A DNA stretch of 64,000 nt from Enoplolaimus lenunculus (Eukaryota > Nematoda > Enoplea > Enoplida > Thoracostomopsidae). The position numbers and the translations under genes were made by a program. Of the stretch, positions 1 through 14,100 are shown one piece after another; the stretch's first letter is position 1, and each line of letters opens with the position of its first letter. The stretch spans positions 249,007 to 313,006 of the forward strand of contig JASANG010003356.1 in the NCBI GenBank assembly GCA_030248215.1, in the 5' to 3' direction. The notes under the pieces were generated by a model, which saw nothing but the letters and a program-made list of their open reading frames with translations, did not search any database and had not been told where the DNA came from.

Positions 1-1326
1 GTTATTGAAGTATTTACCATTTTATTGCATAACAGGACCCTAGTTGGAACGTTTTTCTGCGGGACTGGAATAGAGCAAAGCGTTAAGCTTTTGACTATTA
101 TTTTGCTTAGGCTTAGGCTTATTTATAAGCTCATTTATACACTTTGGCTTAGGTTAAACCGAACGCAAACAGCAGTTTATTGACCTTGTCAACCCAATAT
201 ATATTTTAGTTTCTATTATAAAATAAAATACTACAGTTGCACGCAGTATTTTGCATTTTAAATCTGCATTTATGCAATTTTGGAATGCTATTGCAGTATA
301 AATAACACAATTAGCGGATCCAGAACGTTTTTGACTGCTTGCGATATGATTATAGTCAAACAGTTTCGCGACGAAAGCGAGCGAGAATCCAAACGCAATT
401 TTTGTACAAAAATCACAATACAACATTTTTTGGGTTTTACGGAACGGCGGCTTGGATTCGTCGACCGTCCCACTTGGATCTGTCAGCACGTGCGGTACAA
501 ACCAGTGTTGCTGTATTTGCAACAATTTTGAAAACAGTCCACAACGTAAATGTGTGATTATGAATTTAGAGTTGGTTTTTTTCGTCTTATTCTTTTAAAA
601 GACAAAAATCCAAACCCATATCAAAAACAAAAACCACAAAGAACAGGCGGCCCCCAAAAAAAAAAAAAACCTCCCCCGCAAAAAAAAAAAAAAAAAAAAA
701 ACCAACCAACAATCCACACCAAAAAACACACATACAATGTATAAAATGCAATCCTGCAATTCGTAGACATTGCGCAAAAAAATGCAGTGAATTGCAATTT
801 CCACTGCAAGAAACGTTAACATTTTCTATATTCTGTAATGTTACGTTATGCATTTAGACGCAAAATTACGCATTTTATATATGTAATGTAGAGTGTTTTA
901 TTGCTGTTCGCCATAACGTTTAGAACAATTAGTTGTGCATAATTACAGATGGGTTATCACATCTGCATAACGCATTTTGATGTCGTGGTTCGTTTTTTAT
1001 GGTCATTGGATGATCATGATCAAGAAAACATTTAGTAACTGCGTTTGGCATCATTTGTGTATCCAGAAATTTTAAAAGTACCCCGGAAAAAATATTGCCC
1101 GCCTTGGAAAAGTTTCAAATTTGCTTGTAAATCATCATCGTAAACCCTTGAATGCTCCTACTAAAAATGGCCAGCCTTCCTAGCAAGGTGAGTTGGCTAC
1201 AGGTTCTGGTGGCAGTGGCCGTTCCAGACCGATTGAATTTCACGAGACCCTAAGCAAATTGGGGCTTAAGCACCACGCACTAAAGTGGTTCTTATGCTTT
1301 GAGCGCTAAAACGGAATATTGAAGCT

Positions 1327-2001
1327 ACACGCAAAATAAATTGTCCTCAAATCTTAAGACTCCTATTTTCTTAACTTTTTAAGACATAAATGTCTGGCAC
1401 TTTGCCCATTAATAACCTTAAACAGCGCAAAAATTCGTGTCTGTAACGGTTAAAATATAACTGTCCAATATTCAAGAAATTACTGATGCCAATTTATTAG
1501 ACATTTATTTCTTTCTTTCTAGAAACAATTGTCTTATATTCAAGAGATAATTTTCTGATTTTTATGTATCTAAAAACGTTGCTTCGTTTATTTTTTTAAA
1601 AGTGTATTTAAATAATCAAATTTCTAGCATATTTCAGGTTGAGCTCAGGATCTTCTAATCTGTGTTTACGTCTTGGACGTATCTTAAGTTGTAAAATGAG
1701 GGTAATTGGTTGAGCTTTAGCCCCCAATTTTATAGTGGTTTTGCTGGAAAATCTTTGTCTTCAATTTCAGATATATATATCTTATATTTCAGAAATTGTT
1801 ACTTTAATAGTCCATGAAACAAAGTTTTATATTTCAAACTTTCAAGTTTGGCACATTTCAGACCATATTTCTGAAAACTTTAATATATAAAACCAGGAAT
1901 TTAAGACATATATGTCTGTAGACTATATTAAGACATAATTGTCTTAAATTTCCGACAATATTTCTTGAATATAGAATATAAGACAATTTATTTTGTGTGT
2001 A
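1327..2001. mobile_element. Inverted-repeat element (MITE-like), 0.67 kb
   Basis: The left end reads ACGCAAAATAAATTGTC and the right end reads GACAATTTATTTTGTGT, so the ends are inverted repeats. The interior repeats the words AAGACATAAATGTCT and ATATTTCAGA many times in both orientations. There is no coding potential. The family is not identified. Confidence 0.6.
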
Positions 2002-2869
2002 CTGAATTACGACTTTTAGATGTTCTCAGTAATGATCTGCTTTAGTCTTAAGCATAAAAGTAATACAAAGATGTTTTATTTTTCTGCCAATACAATTGAG
2101 CCATGCTAAATATTCACTGAGATTTCAAATTTTCTTGAGAAAAAAGCTATTTTGTCATCTTATTATTTCAAATCGAACCGCTACACGCCACATACGACTG
2201 ACAAATTGCCCTACACAGAATTTTCGGGATATCTTTACCGAAGAAGTAAACGGAAACGGACATCGATTTTTACCGCAAACCTATATCCGGTTACACCCTG
2301 CGGTTAGACTTAGAAAAAAACTTAGGTAAAACTTTAGGTTTCAGGCATAAACGCTAAGCCTAAGCCTAAGACTAACCAAGAACCTAATATCATTGCATTA
2401 ATCCGCAGTTTCTTTATAGATAAAGTCTATCAATTGTGAAAAAAAGTCGTGCAAGAAGCAGTGAAAACGCCCTTTTTAATAGTTTTTCTTTATTTGTTGC
2501 ACAAATACTCACTGCGTATCGTATAAACGGCAATCATGAATGTGAAACGTATTTTATAAACAATGTTTAATTGCAAAAACAATTGCAATGCAATATTGCA
2601 TAGCATGCACGAATTACAATGCCGAAATAAAACTGCACTTTTAGACACATTGCGATTAATAATAACAGTAGCAAAAATATGCGATAAATAGAAAATGTGA
2701 TTTTTGAGCACTAAACGAGGCCAACGTACCCTGTGTATCATTGTTTACTTTCACTTACCATATGTCCCCCCCACATAATCACTGGAATAATGAATAGGTT
2801 TAGGCTTAGGCTTATACGCTCAGAATAAAATAATAATTGGTTCATTCTTTGACCGATCATTGTGACTTT

Positions 2870-3043
2870 TAGGGCCGGAACAGTAGATTAAGCGTATTCC
2901 TAAGCCTAAGCCTACGGCTAAGCGTTGCAACAGTGTGTTCCTAAACCTAAGCCTAAACCTAGGCAAAAAATGTAGTCTTGAATATATGCCTAGTTATTTA
3001 CAGACTCACCAAAAACCGGGACGGCCCTAATCGTAACGTGGGA
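2870..3043. mobile_element. MITE family B, TTAGGC core
   Basis: One end is GGGCCGGAACAGTAGATTAAG and the other ends in CGTAACGTGGG. Between them lie two runs of CCTAAG words separated by GCGTTGCAA. The same layout recurs at 8085-8340, 24676-24843 and, interrupted, at 32831-35682. The copy ends about 30 bp before the cadherin start codon. Confidence 0.55.
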
Positions 3044-3069
3044 CGCTTTTAACCCATTGATAATATTTT

Positions 3070-3071
3070 AG
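3070..3071 (+). promoter_or_regulatory. Possible splice or trans-splice acceptor just before the cadherin ATG
   Basis: The sequence TAATATTTTAG is followed by TGTT and then the ATG at 3076. It has the same TTTTAG form as many internal acceptors of this gene. Either a 5' untranslated exon is spliced to it, or a spliced leader is trans-spliced, as occurs in tunicates, nematodes and flatworms. No donor for an upstream exon is evident. Confidence 0.4.
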
Positions 3072-3075
3072 TGTT

Positions 3076-5165
3076 ATGAATAACGTAAAGACGTATTTAA
3101 TCTGGCTTCAAGTTTTTGCTACTTTATTAATTTGTGTTATTGTAAACGGATTGACTACGAACAGTTCTGATATCCATCAGGTATTTCGCGGACTCAATCG
3201 CAGTCGTATCAGCGAAGATACAGCGCCAGGTACGGTTAGCCAGCCGTTTCTGATTGGGATTCAGAAGTGTTGCCAAGGTTTCATCCCGAGAGGGCATGAT
3301 TTCATGTACAAGAAAATATTTTGATCTTAAGAATGCTGATGGTGACCCATGTATTGAACAAGGTCGGAACGTTTTCCTGCGGGACTGTAAATAGAGTAAA
3401 AGCTTAAACTTTAGTGTAATTTTTTTGTTTAGGCTTAGGCTTAGGAATATGCTTATACTATAATTGCGGTCTTGTTTTATACACGGGACCTGATGGTTAT
3501 TGTACTGATGTCTGTTTAAAGTGTTTTCTGGTTCCCAACAAATTCCGAGACGGGATGTATCCCCCTTATGCCTTCCATTGTATAGGCACCAGTTGGGGTT
3601 TACCCCTTCTAGTAAGTTGGCGATGTAACCGGATCTTTCAAACCAGTGACGCAAACGAATAGCTTACGAGACGGAGCTGAGTTATACCCAGCAGTTGTTT
3701 GTTTTAGGAGTAATCATTTTTGTCCTATCACCTGAAGCAAATCGGACTTGGGAAGCGGCTGAAGATGTTTCGTTTCGCCTTGAAAACACGGAAATGTTAT
3801 CTTTGAATCAACAATCGCTCGAAATTCAACTCGTTAAGTCGGTCGATTATGAGGTTCGAGGATTATTTTGGACGAACCAAACCAATATCCACATAACATC
3901 GATGTTCGGAACAAGGGCGGATCTTGACATTTCTGACCAATAGCATCGCGATATATGATAGTGAATAGAAGTTTGCGAGTAAAACTGATCGAAAAGCCAA
4001 ACGCAATTTTAGTACAAAATCATAATTCAAAATTATGGTCTTGGTCCCTGTTGGACGGCAAGTCACCGGTGGAACCTTTTGGAGCCGCTAGTGGTCGGGC
4101 CCGTAGCCAGGGGGGTTCAACCCTCCCTGGAAACTTTTTGGCCCTCGAAAATTTTTCAACCATGCTTGCAAGTCATTAAAAACCCTTGAACGCCCCTCCA
4201 GAAAAATTTTTTAGCCCCTGCTATCAAGGTGAGCTGGCTACGGGCCTGCCAGCGTTTGTCAAGGAATTGAACAGAACGAAACGTACAATTATGGCAATTG
4301 GATTTTGTTATTTTATAAACTCTGATTATAGATATCGACTCCTATTGATTCGGACTCAAAATAGTGACACCCCCGTGTTCGGGTCACTGCAGTAAATACA
4401 TATTATTTTAGATCACACAACAACTGTCGTTCGCAATCGTTATCAGTCGCTACAATGGTAGTGAAGTATTATCATCGGTAAGTGTTTTGAATATCCACAG
4501 TCGTCCAATACCGAACTTATACAGGATCAGCCAAAATTTTAGTTTATACAACAGATTGAAATTAAAGCAAACATTTGAAGGCCTTTAAAAACAGGGTTAA
4601 CTGTGAGGTCCATTCCAAGACGGCAATAAACTTGATTAATAAGGCAGCAACGTATGCTAAGATTGATGATACATATTTTGTTTGGCCAATCTTCAGAACA
4701 GGGCTGTAACAGTAGTATAAACATATTCCTAAGCCTACGCCTACACAAAAAATGAGTTCATACCTATAAGTCAATGACGAAGAACCTTACGTTCAAAGCT
4801 TAACTTTACTCTATTGCAGTCCTGCAGAAAAACGTTCCGCCCGCGATCTTTACACGTACGTTTTGTTTCATATTTAGTTGTCACTGAATACGGCGATGGA
4901 ATTGAAAATATTCAATGTGAGAAAGGGTTAATGAAAAAATTCTCAATTTTCTGCAAAATGTAGCTTATTTTAGGCTGAAGCCAATTTTATAATCTACATC
5001 GACGACGTCAACGATGCCGCGCCTACATTTTTGGGCGAATTGCCGTACCAAGTCAGCTTGCCCGCGGACGCTGGACTTGGATCGGTAATCATGTCAAGTG
5101 TACGAATCGAAGATCAAGACTCTGTTGGTGGTCCGATTACCGTTTCATGCTTTGAGTTTCCAGAT
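3076..5165 (+). CDS. Cadherin exons 1-4: signal peptide, EC1, start of EC2
   Basis: Exons 3076-3229, 3708-3853, 4412-4477 and 4974-5165 (residues 1-186). The signal peptide core is LIWLQVFATLLICVIV. EC1 opens with RISEDTAPG, formed across the first junction, and closes with IIYIDDVNDAAPTF. The usual LDRE motif is replaced by VDYE at the end of exon 2. EC2 begins PYQVSLPADAGLGSV. Confidence 0.85.
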
Positions 5166-8100
5166 GTAAGAGCGACGGATCTACAACTATTCGGCTGACG
5201 TCACTAAACAATTGCCAAATCTAAACTTAATCGTAAACCTCAGCTTGAACCTAATGGCGGGCGAAAATTGTCGGGTCTATGACATATTTGGATACCAAGT
5301 GTGATAGATTATGCCTGCACGCGAGGTTGTACCTAGCGGAGGGTCAGGGTGGTCCACCAATCAAATTCAGTGTTCTTCAGTAATGCAACTTCGACTGGAA
5401 ACATGTGTTCACCAGGTGACTTTGGAGGGGGTAGTGTTATGGACACTGAAGCTTTTTGGGCTTCAGTGAGCTGGATATTGAAGCTTTTTCGCTTCAGTGT
5501 CCAGGATACTGAAATTTTTGGCTTAAGTGTCCATTACACTACCCCCTCAAAAGTCAACTGGTGTATGCATGTTATTGTGGAAGTTGCATAAGGACGTTGC
5601 CTCACTGGGCCATCTTTGCCAATTTGCCAGATTTTCTTAAGGTTTAATATTTTAGTAGTTTTTCGGTGCCGCCTGCCTAATCAAAGTTTTGGTTTTATGT
5701 AAATATTTTTGCACCTGTCATGTTTTCAGATAAGATCAGGTACAAAATTTAGTTTATGCTTATAAGTTGGGAAGCCATCAAATTCAGATTACCAAAAAGA
5801 CAATTCATTTCAACCTAACTTGGATTTTGAATGATATTGAAATGTAGATTCAAATCGTGTAAACTGGGTTCAATTCTGAAGCATACAAACTGGTTTTAGG
5901 CAAAAAAACTGCGAAATCATCAATAATACTTTTTGAGGTCTTATGCTTATGTGCCAAAACTGGTTTGAAATAAAATTGTTCGCTAAACTGATGCTACATA
6001 TCACCAGATGAGTGTCATCCCGAAACATGGAATTTTTCAAAAATTCAAATTTAGACGTGCAATAATCATTCAGAAGGTTGTTTATATGCGTAGTCAAATT
6101 GTCAAATTCCAACCATATTTGAGCAAACGGTTGACTGATCTGTATGCCGTATGTTTCGTGTGTCCGCTTCGGCAGTTTTTGGTGTTATTTTAAGCAAGAC
6201 GGCAACCTGTGTCATATTTTCGACGTAACCTATTCAGTGATTGCGATGAATGTGAGCGAAGCTAAAATTACACTTCGATCTGATTTGTCTGAATATAACA
6301 GTGCCGAGTATCATTTTGCGTTAAATGCATCGGTAAGGATTGCGCTATACTCACGGCACGCCGTCGGACGCCGCCGCGAGTTGCCGCATGCCGCCGGATA
6401 TCGGCGCGCGGCACTGTAAAAATTTTGCCGTACGCCGCCACGCGGCCGCGGACGGCGCTGTAAAACTTTATGTTAAGAGTTACCGCACGCCGCCGTACGC
6501 CGGAGCGCGGTAGCGTGCGGCGACGCGCGGCGACTCGGTGTCCGGCTCAGTAAAGTATAGCGCAACCGTAAGACTATTAAAAGTTTCATATGCAGTATCA
6601 TTATTCACCATTTATTAACCCTTTCTCACATTTAATATTTTCATTTTATCTGTGACATACGTTCCAGATAGCACTAAATTCAGGTCTATCGGGTAGCGGA
6701 CGGTTACCATCACCACTCAGTTATAGGAGTTGGACTACGGAGCTCGAGGGATCTCTCACGTCTTGCAGAAATTATGTACGGATTGTGTATAATTTCGCGT
6801 CCAGTATGCGCTTAAGCCACTCGTAGTCTACTGCGCCCGTGGATCACCGTTTGAAATTACATTGAAAAATTATTATTCAAGCGATATAAAATGTTAAATT
6901 GGTTTTGTATTTTCTACCTTAAAATACACAAGTATAGCGCCACTCAGAGAGTTTTGATTAAAATAAATATGTATTCTCAATGCATACAGTCCTAATTTGC
7001 ATACATAACGTATAGCAAAATCTGCTGGAACGCTGTCCAAAATACGTATGTGAGGCTTTCCAGCTTTAATAAAATCGATTCCAAAATCTCGTAATATATT
7101 ATTTGTGTAGGGGTGTCGGCTTAATACCCCGGACAGGCCTGTTCAAACGCTGTTGAATGTTTATTGGTGTTAAGAAAATAATGTTTTAGGACGGTGCTAA
7201 TTCGTTACTTGGTGAAATATTCATTCATTCGCCAGCCAATAATGTTCCTCCAACAGTTCAAGTAAGTACGCAAATATATCTCGGTAATCTACTTACCATT
7301 TCATACAAATGCGGGATTCACATAACGTATGGGAATCTTCAAACAAATTGTTTCGAGTGAAATATTGGCTGACATTTTGTCTGCTTATTAACCCTTACTG
7401 GGTTTCTGAAACACTACTTAAGTACGACTTAGTATTTAAATACGCGCTAAGCAATTACTAAACATTTTGCCGTGTTTAAATCGTGTACTTAAGTTAAGTT
7501 AATACTAAAATCGCTGATTAAATTTAATATATTACAGATTAACATTTCAAGCACATAAACCTTGGTCTAATTGAAATTGTGGACTCATTGTGCCTCCTTA
7601 ATATGAAGCAAAACAATTACTGTCTCGTTGCGATATTCGCTTACATTTATCATATATTTGTTTTTGGTTGAAAATTTAAATATTCACTTAAGGTGACGAC
7701 TTATAAGTAATTACTCTAGTATAACTTAAGTAAATACTTGAGTAAGATTTCAGAAGCTTAGCCATTAGTTGAAATATATTTCCATTCAAACGCAACAAAT
7801 ACGCTACGTTTATACATTTTTTGCCAATTTATATATCTTCGCGATCTCTCTTTATTTTCTAAGTAAGAATTCCTGGATACTGGGCGGCAATTGAGAAAGA
7901 AAAATAATTGGAAAAGTTAAAAAAACTCAAATTGATGACGTCATTATTAAGAAAAATTAGTATTTGTTTACCTTCTCACAATACTTAAATGTTATTTTGA
8001 TAAAAAGCAAAAGTTTCCACCACACTATTGTTTATTGTTTTCTCAAACCTGAGTTTTTGCTTAAGCCTAAGCCATAGGCTAAGGCGGCCCATGTTACTTT

Positions 8101-11100
8101 AATGGGCGTTCAGGTTTCTGGTGGGTCTATAAAGGAGTAGGTTTAGATTCTAGATTACAGTTTTTTAGGTTTTTAGGCTTAGGCTTAGGCTTTTGCAACG
8201 CTTAGGCTTAGGCTTAGGAATACACTTTTGCAACGCTTAGGTTTAAGTTTTGGCTTAAGAATACACTTTTGCAACGTTTAGGCTTAGGCTTAAGCTTAGG
8301 AATACGCTTAATCTACTGTTACGCCCCTAAAAGTATCACCGACCGGTTAAGGCTATAAGTCTAAACCAAAAGCTAAAGTCTAAGCCAAAGTCAATAACCT
8401 TTTAGACATTGTGCCTGGGAACGTTGTGGGGCGGAAGTAACAAAAGTACCACAAAAATATATGCCAATTTAGCTGTTATTATTTTAGCTGCTGACGACAA
8501 TTTATCCTGAAACTGGACGCTTTGGGCCGCAGTTCAACGTTAAACGAGCTGTCGCAGAACTCGACGGCGATGCGAAAAATGACTCAGTCGTTGAGTTTAA
8601 ACCTCGTATTCAGATTGAATTTGATGATATTGTATGTTGTTGTTGTTTTTTTGCTAATTTTAAACATTTATTTATTTTTGCAAAGCATTTTTTTGTTTTC
8701 GGACTATTTTTTATTATCTTTTATTTGTGTTTATATAATCAAAGAGTCAAATGATCTGCCAGCAATGTATATTTTAAATAATTCTTCAAGCCCTGCCGGT
8801 ATATGTGCATGGTAAGTTTATGTAAAGCAACAAGATTGTAATACATGTGCACATGTACCGGTATATGAAGTTGTTGCAATGACCACATGGTGTAGAGGTA
8901 GCAGGTTTGGCTCCAGTGCAAGAAGATCGAAGTTCGCTTCGCTTATGGTTGTTTCCTTTGAGCAAAACATCGAACAGAGATCGTGCGGACCGTATAGGTC
9001 CAACAAGCCCCTTATGTTCAGACTGACCCCAGACCGATATTCTAAAGGGAGCAGAAAACTTTTCTGGGGGAGGCATGTCTGTGTTTCGGGAGAAAAAAAC
9101 TTGTCCCAAAACTTTCCAGGTGGGTGTGGCGTCAAAAATATTTACGAGACCCGCTGTTGTATTAGCAAAATTGATACAGGTTTTTATTTTAGATGCCTAG
9201 CAGTGCAATGCGGCTTTCAATTCGTGAACTGGGGTCGCCTCGAGGATCGACCCCACGGCCGGAAAACGAGGCTACTAAAGTTCCACCGTTAGCTGTTTAC
9301 CCATCGACAGTGATAGAAACGACCGATTTAGATATTGTTCTGCTCAACAGTTCAGTGCTCAGAAACGCGTTACGTGGAAGTACCGCCGGATACGCAACGG
9401 TTGATTTTGAAGTATTTAGCGTTTATATTGTTTAGCTGAAGCAAAGATGTGATTTTGGGCGTCAAAACAACAACAATGGGAAATTTTGCAACTGCGGTTT
9501 TGATGATTTTTAACTTTGTAGTACAACCCCCCTCCCGTCATCTTGAACGTGGGCATTCGCGAAGCCAATTGGCTAACTGGTAGTATACGTTTTTGATGGT
9601 ACACTGTCAAACCATTACTGCGACCCATGTATAGAACAAGGCCGGCACAGCAGTATAAAGCATATTCCTAAGCCTAAGCCTAAGTCTAAGCGTAAGGATG
9701 AGCCTATTCCTAAGCCTAAGCCTAAGCCTAATCCTAAGCAGAAAAATAGCCTAAAGCTTAAACGTACTCTATTGCAGCCCCGTCGGAAAAAGATTCGACA
9801 CTGTTGCATACATGGGCCATAACTGCTATCAAGAGTGGATGATCGCTTGTAGACACGAGTGTGCAACTACTGGGGTTCTGCATGGTATAAAACGTACCAG
9901 CGCGCGTTGTGTTTATGCCCGACCCCGCTGATTAGGGGCAAGTCACCATTTGAACCACACGGTAAACATAGGCTTGAGGAATACAATCGGAGCAACTTGA
10001 GATTAAATTAAAAATATCCGGACATCGTACCTCTCCTAAATAAGGGGGCTTGGCCAAATACACAACGCGTGCTGGGTGCATTGTTTTGTACACAAAATAT
10101 ACTCAGTTGCAAACTCTTGTCATTATCTACTCTTGGTGCTATGAAGATCCTTCACATTAGAAATACATTTTTGCCGTGTTTATTTTGTCAACAAATGCTC
10201 ATGTTTATCACAAGACCGCAATAGAGTAGACTTAATTTTTTGACCATAGATTATTGCTTAGGCTTACACTTAGACTTATCCTTGTATTAATCTTCTAGGC
10301 TTATGGTTACTTTTATGTTGAGAGGGGGCGCCGCTTTGAAAAGCTTTGCCCCCTCTGGCCGAATTTTTTTCGGCGACATAAAAAACTGTATGTATAAATG
10401 TTTTCTAAGCCCCGCCATCTGGAAATCTTCTTGATCCCGTCTGCTAAGAAATAGTTTTTGCGACGATGTGTTATCTGCCGCTTGCGCCCAAAAGAAACTT
10501 CTTAATATTTTCAAATTTAGAATTAAACCACACTGCAAAAAAATGGTGACTCAAATTGGCTCTCTTCGAAATAGGCTCTGTGCGACTACACAAACTGAGT
10601 CAAATTCGACTCCGCCAGTGTCAAATTCTACTCACTGAGCCGCACGTTTCAGTCTCTCGGAGTAGATTTTGACTCAATTTGTGTAGTCCAGTAGAACATA
10701 TTTCGGAAATAGTTAATTTGACTGCCCATTTTTTGCAGTGTATTTGATTTTGTATATATTTTCAGCTTATTGGTGTTCTTGAACGCGAGGCCGAAAATAG
10801 CGGAAATGCAGCTGAAATTAATCTTCCGATTACAATTGTCGTATTTCCGCCGGATACAGAGCCAGTGCTGTTTGCTGCAGATGCGTACTATTTTGACTTA
10901 AAAGCCACCAGCGGAACTGATACGATCCCAAAGTTTAGCCTTGGATATATTGAGGTATGAAAACAATTTCTAGCATCAATCAGATTCAATTTGGTTATAG
11001 GTACATAGCAGGGGCGGCCGTGAATCGACTAACTCCACCTCTCTAAATGTTTTGAAGAATAAAATGTGAAAAAAATTTCTAGGTGTAAGTACTTTTAATA

Positions 11101-14100
11101 TCGTTTGTACAAATAACGACTCATGTGTAGAAATTTTGAGATTTCGGGATTTTGTGATTTCAATAGAATTTATCGCAAGCAATTCCTTGGGCTTAGGCTT
11201 AGGTTTAGTATTAGGCAATCTTTTGGCTCAAGATTAGGTTTACGATTAGACAAGGCTTTGTCTTAGGATTAGGATTTGGCAAGGATCCCTACCTTACAAT
11301 TTTTCCTCTGAGAAAATTTTTTTGTTGTAAAAAATACAATTTTTACCTTCAGAATTTTTCTGTGATAAAACCTTACCATTTTTCCCTAAGAAAATTTTTT
11401 TGTGATTATAATTGTAAGGTCCATCCCTGCTTGCAATTTTCTCCGAAGAAAATTTATAGTGATAATATGATAAAGTCCCTACCTTACAATTTTTGCGTTT
11501 CATAACTTTTGCCAAACCGCCCCCGTCAGAAGTTTTTGGATCCGCCTCTGATAGCCTAGGCACTTGAAAGCGTTTTATTAAAAATTTCAAAATTACATAC
11601 AATAAGTGTCAAAGGTAGATTTCAGATGGCTCTATTGGGATCGGTAATTTTAATTGTGGTGATCTCAACTTGTTGCGTATGTCGTGGGCTAATCTGCTAT
11701 TTAGGCCAATTACCATTTGGTCCAGGTCAATCCGCTATTCGAATATGAGCACAAATTGGGCTGGCTTGTTGCATACTTAGTGATTTTGACACAATTAAAA
11801 GATATTTTAATTTGTAGTGTTTGTTGTTATATTTATATTAAAGCTGGAACGTCCCACATACGTCTTTTGGGCAGCATTGCAATGAATTTTTGTTTAGGTT
11901 ACATAAGCAAATTAAAAGACTGTGTCAATTGAGAATATCTCTTTTTGCAGCAAAGCACTACAGCTTTTCAAAAGCAGTTTTTTTAAAAATTTCGTTCACT
12001 TAAATATTAGGGGCCTAGGCAACAATTTAGCCTAGGGCCGGAGAAACTTTGGTCCAGTTGCACATGTGTCCAAGTACGTGTACTAGTTATTATTATTATT
12101 ATTATTATCATTGTTGTTGTTGTTGTTATTATTTTTGTTGGTTGTTGTTATTGGTGGTGGTGTTTATTGTTGCTGTTGTTATTGTTTCAGTTAGCGTATG
12201 ACGTGCGTTCATGTACAGAACAAGATTTTGAAATATCTGGAGCATGTGCGGTATGGTAAGTCAACACAAAATTCTAAGCTAAAAATATGCGGAATATTCA
12301 GTTGCTGATCCACAAATTTCTGAACTGAAAGATGGGCCGCTCGAGTTATAATTGTGAAAACCCGTAATTCGATGCGATCGAGAAGCTAAACACAATTTTA
12401 GTGCTAAAGTTTGATACGAAATTTTTGGTTTGGATCCCTGTAGGAGTGAGAATTTCATGCTCATTTTTGTTGAGCTGTTTCAAGATTATAATTTATAAGC
12501 ACTAATTATCATTGAAAATGCTGTGGAACATAAAATGAATGAATTAAAAACAATTTGTTTGAACCTAACGCCCTATTTACACGTGCAAGTTTTTGCAGCA
12601 AAAATTTGCACGTGCAACTTGCATGCGCAATATTTGGTCACAAAGTAGCTTTGAAGTTTTTGCAGCTGCAAAATATTCACTGGAATTCATGCTATTGAGT
12701 TTAATTCGCAGCTGTGAATGCAGTTGCAAGTCACTTGAATGTCTTGCTCGTCCAGTTTGATTGTTAAATCGAAATGATTTTTAGAAAATACTTGCAGCTG
12801 CGAGTTCTCGCTGCAAAAACTTGCACATGTGAATGGGGCTTAAAACGGTATTCTGAAATCAACACAGCGGTCAAGCAATCAAAACTATAAATATAATAGC
12901 AGCTTAACAAAAAATTGACAATACTTATATATTAAGTTAGAATTTACCAGGATGCAACCGGAAGTGAAAGAATCGGTGTCGGTTGACAACATTTTGCCGA
13001 AACCGGATCCGAAACTGAATGTGAACTCAGAGTATGAATGTTAAAATTGCTATTGTAATCATAACCATCGAATTGTGACGTCACGAAATTCTTTTAAGGA
13101 TCCGGTTAGAAGCACAGGTTATTAATGTCTTCAAATATGCCGCGAAAATTACAAACTCATTGAACGGCGCCGCTTCTATAGAAATTCGTATCATTACTGA
13201 ACCCTGCCGGAACATAGGATGAAAATCGTTCCAGAACCGGAGCTGATACATTGGAATTTAGCGTAGCTGTACAACGAACCAACATTTGAAAATACTTTAA
13301 ATTTGAAAATACTTTAAATTTGAAAATACTTTAAATTTGAAAATACTTTAAATTTGAAAATACTTTAAATTTGAAAATACTTTAAATTTGAAAATACCTT
13401 TAATTTGAAAATGCTTTAAATTTGAAAATACTTTAAATTTGAAAATACTTTAAATTTGAAAATACTTTAAATTTGAAAATACTTTAAATTTGAAAATACT
13501 TTAAATTTGAAAATACTTTAAATTTGAAAATACTTTAAATTTGAAAATACCTTTAATTTGAAAATGCTTTAAATTTGAAAATACTTTAAATTTGAAAATA
13601 CTTTAAATTTGAAAATCCTTTAAATTTGAAAATACTTTAAATTTGAAAATACTTTAAATTTGATATATTATCTTTATAGAAAAAAATTCGTTGATCACGG
13701 TTCAATATTGAAATTTGTATTTTATTTTAGCTTTTGGGTTTCGTTTCAAAATTCAAAAACGCTCGAACTGATGTTCAACGCAACCGCGTGCCCGGATTCT
13801 GATCAAGTTTCGCCAGAGTGCAACCTTTTTCATGACCGCGAAGTTGTTGTGATGCTTGCTTCAAAATGCTGGCAACCTGCAAGTGATCGTCAAAATCAAC
13901 CTGAAGTATGCTATGCTAGCGTTATAACTACGGGAGGGTGGCGTGGGGGGCGCTCCCTAAGGATATTGTCGACCCTCATCGCAAAAAATTTTGTTTTGGC
14001 AGCACCAATGGATTTATAATGAGTTGTATGATACAATACGCAGATAATGGCATAGGCTGGCCTTGACATCGGGATGGTGTAACCTCATACCAGGGTGCCA

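Larger units (their letters stand above)
1..3075. other. Upstream region without a recognised gene
   Basis: No open frame here looks like a conserved protein. The stretch holds a decayed copy of the TTAGGC-core element (about 35-150), A-rich and C-rich low-complexity DNA (640-700), a decayed relative of the GGCCCGTAGCCAG element (about 1080-1215), a 0.67-kb inverted-repeat element (1327-2001), and TTAGGC-bearing copies at 2290-2375 and 2795-3043. The cadherin promoter and any 5' untranslated exon should lie here, but I see no recognisable core promoter. Confidence 0.6.

Noticed and set aside
3127-3654. 175-codon open frame on the minus strand
   Set aside because: It overlaps cadherin exon 1, intron 1 and a family A MITE, and shows no conserved motif.
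8879-9292. 137-codon plus-strand frame overlapping cadherin exon 9
   Set aside because: It is out of frame with the cadherin and begins in a tRNA-like repeat.
9615-9866. Minus-strand frame rich in LGLGLG
   Set aside because: It is the translation of the TTAGGC array of a MITE; similar frames at 15383 and 36001 have the same cause.
13285-13663. Regular array considered as a CRISPR locus
   Set aside because: The 17-bp units are head to tail with no unique spacers, and the host is an animal genome.
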